Below are positions 5,274 through 11,061 of a stretch of DNA of 11,061 bases, piece by piece. Each line of letters opens with the position of its first letter. The first letter of the stretch is position 1. The notes under the pieces were generated by a model. It did not search any database, was not told where the DNA came from, and was given only the letters and a program-made list of their open reading frames with translations. A program made the position numbers and the translations under genes. Source of the DNA: Clostridia bacterium (GTDB taxonomy: Bacteria; Bacillota; Clostridia; TANB77; CAG-508); NCBI GenBank assembly GCA_900752095.1, contig CAADUD010000084.1:1-11061 (forward strand). The letters run 5' to 3'.

Positions 5274-5849
5274 CTATTTTCTTTGTTTTTTCTTTTTTTG
5301 TACAGAATACCCAAACTTTCCTACCTGCTTTCCTAATACAAAATATTTTCCATTTGCATAAGTAATTAAATGACATTTGGTAATATCAAAAGCTCCTTTA
5401 CTATCAATATACTGTTTATCTACATCTATTGCTAAAATTTCTGCCATAAACATATCATGGCTTCCTAATTCTTTTATTTCTACCACTTTACATTCTATAC
5501 TAGCTGGACTTTCTTTAATTAGTGGGCATTTCACAAATTGGGCAGGTTCTTTATTTAAGTGCATCTCTTTAAATTTATCTACTTTTGCTCCTGTTTTTAC
5601 TCCACACCAATCTGTGGCATATGCTAGCTTTTCATTTGTGAAATTAATCACAAATTCTCCATTCTTTTTTATCATATTATGAGAATATCTCTCTTTACGA
5701 ACAGAAATGTAACACATTGGCTTATCTGTGTTAATAATCCCCGTCCATGCTACTGTTATTATATTACTATTTTTCATATCTCCACAAGTTACCATGACTA
5801 CTGGTAATGGATATAAAAAAGTTCCTGATTTCCAACTAATTTTACTCAT
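5274..5849 (-). CDS. Flavin reductase-like / flavoredoxin family protein
   Basis: 191 residues. The sequence fits the FMN-binding split-barrel flavin reductase family: the N-terminal LYPLPVVMVTCGD, the following NIITVAWTGIINTDKPMCYI, an ISVRKERYSHNMI stretch that would contact FMN, and a FVINFTNEKLAYATDWCGV segment. Members bind FMN and pass electrons from NAD(P)H or reduced carriers. In Moorella the FprA partner is a fusion of such a domain to rubredoxin; this protein has no CxxC pair and ends in a basic KKKKQRK tail, so the rubredoxin part is absent. It follows the flavodiiron gene by 131 bases, which suggests but does not prove cotranscription. AAAGGAA near the ATG is a moderate ribosome binding site. 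Confidence 0.85.
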   Translation of the reverse strand: MSKISWKSGTFLYPLPVVMVTCGDMKNSNIITVAWTGIINTDKPMCYISVRKERYSHNMIKKNGEFVINFTNEKLAYATDWCGVKTGAKVDKFKEMHLNKEPAQFVKCPLIKESPASIECKVVEIKELGSHDMFMAEILAIDVDKQYIDSKGAFDITKCHLITYANGKYFVLGKQVGKFGYSVQKKKKQRK

Positions 5850-5980
5850 TTTTCATTCCTTTTTTGATTTTCTAATTATATATTTTTATTACTTTTTACG
5901 ATTTTTAGTTAGTTATGACTTAGTACTTAATAAATTAGTATACTTTTTTGAAAAAATTCTTTTAGAAAATATTATTTTTT
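5850..5980 (-). other. Spacer between the flavodiiron and flavin reductase genes
   Basis: 131 bases of AT-rich DNA. A weak stem (TTCT/AGAA followed by Ts near 5960) after the flavodiiron stop and a TATAAT-like box near 5876-5881 without a good -35 are visible. Neither is strong enough to call an operon break. Confidence 0.3.
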
Positions 5981-7162
5981 CTATTTTGCTACCTTTTTTC
6001 CAAATTCTATACATTGCATTCTAGCTTCTTCATTTGGTTTCCATGCTATTTTTAAGGCAGGAGTAATAATTTCAAAGCCTGACTTTTTTAGCTCTTCTTC
6101 TATTTTGCTTGGTGCTTCTCCGCTCCAACCATAACTTCCAAAAGCAGAAGCTTTCTTATTCTTTAATTTCATTCCTTTTATCATTTCTAAAATTCCAGCA
6201 ATAGAATATAAATATCCATTATTTACAGTAGGCGAACCAACTAAAATTGCTTTTGATTTAAAAACTTGTGTTAATATTTCTGTTTTATCATCTTTTGCTG
6301 TATTCATAATTTTTATGGTAACATCTTTATCTATAGTTTGTATTCCTTGTGCAATTAACTCTGCTATTTTTCTGGTACTGTTCCACATAGAATCATATAA
6401 AATAGCAATTTGATTCTCTTGATAATTATTTGCCCATTCTAAATATTTTTGTATAATTTTTTCTGGATTTTTTCTCCAAATTAATCCATGACTTGGACAT
6501 ATCATTTCAATTTTCAAACTCATCTCTAAAACTTCACAGATTTTCTTTTTAACTAACATACTAAATGGTGCCAAAATATTAGCATAATAAGTAATAGCTT
6601 GGTTCCATAACTCCGTTTGATCTACCTCATCTGCATATAAAAATTCTGATGCTAGATGCTCACCAAAGCCATCATTACTAAATAATATATTTTCTTTATC
6701 CATATAAGTAAACATAGTATCTGGCCAATGTAGCATTGGCGCTTCTATAAAAGTTAAAATATGTTTACCAATAGAAAGTTTGTCCCCTGTTTTTACAGGG
6801 ATAAAATTCCAATCTTGGTGATATTGTCCTCTAATAGATTTTATTCCATTTTGTGTACAGTAAATTGGCACATTAGGAATTTCTTTCATGAGTTCTAACA
6901 AAGATCCACTATGATCTATTTCACCATGTTGCATAATGATAGCATCTATTTTAGATAAATCTACTGTTTGTTTTAAATTTGCTACAAATTCTTTATCATA
7001 TGGTAGCCAAACCGTGTCTATTAAAATTGTTTTTTCGTCCTGAATTAAATAAGCATTATAGGAAGATCCATTTGTAGTAGTAAATTCATCTCCATGAAAT
7101 TTTTTTAATTCCCAATCGGTCTTTCCTACCCAAGTTACATATTCATTAATTTTTTTATTCAT
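5981..7162 (-). CDS. fprA: Flavodiiron protein (FprA-type oxygen or nitric oxide reductase)
   Basis: 393 residues. Flavodiiron proteins reduce O2 to water, or NO to N2O, in the cytoplasm of anaerobes. The N-terminal metallo-beta-lactamase-like domain (about 1-245) carries the full diiron ligand set: His79, Glu81, Asp83 and His84 in HGEIDHSG, His145 in MLHWPDT, Asp164 in SNDGFGEH and His225 in CPSHGLIW. The flavodoxin domain (about 252-393) begins IAILYDSMWNSTRKIAELIA with the FMN phosphate loop, and contains SPTVNNGYLYS and FGSYGWSGEAP. There is no added rubredoxin domain. An upstream in-frame GTG at 7192 lacks a ribosome binding site, so the ATG at 7162 is preferred (AAGGA about 11 bases before it). 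Electrons may come through the flavin reductase next door. Confidence 0.95.
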   Translation of the reverse strand: MNKKINEYVTWVGKTDWELKKFHGDEFTTTNGSSYNAYLIQDEKTILIDTVWLPYDKEFVANLKQTVDLSKIDAIIMQHGEIDHSGSLLELMKEIPNVPIYCTQNGIKSIRGQYHQDWNFIPVKTGDKLSIGKHILTFIEAPMLHWPDTMFTYMDKENILFSNDGFGEHLASEFLYADEVDQTELWNQAITYYANILAPFSMLVKKKICEVLEMSLKIEMICPSHGLIWRKNPEKIIQKYLEWANNYQENQIAILYDSMWNSTRKIAELIAQGIQTIDKDVTIKIMNTAKDDKTEILTQVFKSKAILVGSPTVNNGYLYSIAGILEMIKGMKLKNKKASAFGSYGWSGEAPSKIEEELKKSGFEIITPALKIAWKPNEEARMQCIEFGKKVAK

Positions 7163-7254
7163 ATCCTCGTTATTCCTTTCTTGATTTTTCACTTTAACTT
7201 TTACTTTGAAACATCATTGTATGTTTAATATTTTTTAGAACAGTATTCTTTAAG

Positions 7255-7283
7255 ATTATAATACATAAAAATAAAAAAAGAAA
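7255..7283 (-). promoter_or_regulatory. Possible promoter of the flavodiiron gene
   Basis: A perfect TATAAT lies at 7260-7255 on the minus strand, about 90 bases before the ATG; 17 bases further up is only TTTCTT (7283-7278), a poor -35. It could need an activator or be fortuitous. I see no PerR-like inverted repeat over it. Confidence 0.35.
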
Positions 7284-7342
7284 CCACAAATTAAAATTTT
7301 ATCTAATTTCTAGCTTCCTTTTATTTCATTTTTATCTTATTA

Positions 7343-7370
7343 CCTGATTTTTAATAATAAAAAAATCTGG
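7343..7370 (-). terminator. Likely 3' end of the rRNA operon
   Basis: The final 5S helix strand (CCAGA) runs straight into seven Ts. A further weak stem, GATTTTT with AAAAATC, follows. The 5S terminal helix plus T-run probably ends most rRNA transcripts before the flavodiiron gene. Confidence 0.45.
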
Positions 7371-7482
7371 CGACAACCTATTTTCTCAGCAGGGTAACCC
7401 ACAAATATCTTCGGCACATTGGAGCTTGACTTCTGTGTTCGGTATGGGTACAGGTATTTCCTCCATGTTATCATCACCAGAA
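7366..7482 (-). rRNA. rrf: 5S ribosomal RNA
   Basis: About 117 bases. The ends pair (TTCTGGTG with CGCCAGA), and the interior shows the conserved CCCATACCGAACACAGAAGT and the following AGCTCC. It is 88 bases after the 23S, in the usual order. Ends are estimated from the terminal helix and could be off by one or two bases. Confidence 0.95.
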
Positions 7483-7516
7483 ATGTTTCGTATACTTCTT
7501 CTAGTACACTCAAAAA

Positions 7517-7530
7517 TATATAGAGAAAAA
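7517..7530 (-). other. 3' strand of the pre-23S processing stem
   Basis: This 14-base tract is the exact complement of 10545-10558 on the other side of the 23S gene. With one mismatch the match extends to about 19 pairs, which would loop out the whole pre-23S RNA, as in the RNase III or Mini-III substrates known from other bacteria. Confidence 0.7.
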
Positions 7531-7570
7531 CTCTTCTCGTAAACTCTTCCTTCTTCTTTATTCATACTGT

Positions 7571-10445
<2,875 letters not shown>

Positions 10446-10596
10446 TTTTTTTATTAGTCTAGATCTTTTGACTTTTGGTTTGCATTTTTCGGTTTAATTG
10501 CTTCCATACTAGATTCTTCATCTAATATGCTAGTTTACCTTATATTTTTCTCTATATAATTTTCAATGTACTTTTCTTTCTAGTCTAAAAGACTAG
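10446..10596 (-). other. tRNA-Ala to 23S spacer with processing structures
   Basis: 151 bases without a gene. Contains a hairpin with stem CTAGTC/GACTAG (10580-10596) directly after the tRNA CCA end, the 5' strand of the pre-23S stem (10545-10558), one strand of the tRNA-enclosing repeat (10560-10574), and a 10-pair hairpin with a GAAGA loop (10505-10529, one G-U pair). Confidence 0.75.
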
Positions 10597-10673
10597 TGGT
10601 GGAGCTAAAGAGAGTCGAACTCTTGACCTCCTGCTTGCAAGGCAGGCGCTCTAGCCAACTGAGCTATAGCCCC
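10597..10673 (-). tRNA. tRNA-Ala (anticodon UGC)
   Basis: 77 bases including an encoded CCA. The acceptor arm GGGGCTA pairs with TAGCTCC (one G-U), then A and CCA. The anticodon arm CCTGC/GCAGG encloses the loop CTTGCAA, anticodon TGC. The T arm contains GTTCGACTC. Position between 16S and 23S is typical; no tRNA-Ile accompanies it. Confidence 0.98.

Positions 10674-11061
<388 letters not shown>

Noticed and set aside
4266..6024. Plus-strand open frames rich in Phe, Leu and Ile opposite rpmG, secE, the pseudogene and the flavin reductase
   Set aside because: They mirror A-rich coding DNA of the minus-strand genes, lack ribosome binding sites, and resemble no known family.

Overview
The window looks like chromosomal DNA of a low-GC, strictly anaerobic Clostridia-type Firmicute, possibly one of the uncultured gut lineages. 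Supporting signs are very AT-rich intergenic DNA, strong GGAGG ribosome binding sites, an rRNA operon with a lone spacer tRNA-Ala, a four-cysteine L33, a clostridial-type flavodiiron protein, and prepilin-like proteins with a G|ITLIALVVTIVV-type segment. The species assignment is inference. Every intact gene is on the minus strand, so transcription runs from the right edge to the left.

In transcription order, the right part is an rRNA operon: the 3' end of 16S (about 10867 to the right edge), a spacer with tRNA-Ala(UGC), a complete 23S (about 7571-10445) and 5S (about 7366-7482). The spacers hold long complementary tracts that should form the pre-23S processing stem and a stem enclosing the tRNA. 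Next come two oxidative-stress flavoenzyme genes, a flavodiiron protein (fprA-like) and a flavoredoxin/flavin reductase-like protein, followed by a broken prepilin-like pseudogene.

From 4698 to 983 lies a translation/export cluster, rpmG-secE-nusG-rplK-rplA-rplJ-rplL. It is led by a near-consensus sigma-A promoter with a 14-bp-arm palindrome at its start point, contains an L10-type leader with an intrinsic terminator before rplJ, and ends in a strong hairpin just after rplL. rpoB and rpoC, which usually follow rplL, are absent. In their place are a plus-strand remnant of an XRE-type regulator, a possible micro-ORF containing an (AG)11 tract with its own promoter and ribosome binding site, and a prepilin-like gene that runs off the left edge. 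That gene is a recognisable paralogue of the pseudogene at 4801-5170, so the two copies bracket the ribosomal protein cluster.

The core genes look ordinary. The most unusual points are the missing rpoBC, the repeat-interrupted micro-ORF, the paired intact and decayed prepilin-like genes, the acidic Lys/Arg-free tail on SecE, and the layered RNA structure in the rplJ leader and the rRNA spacers. I do not see a clear undescribed multi-gene system.
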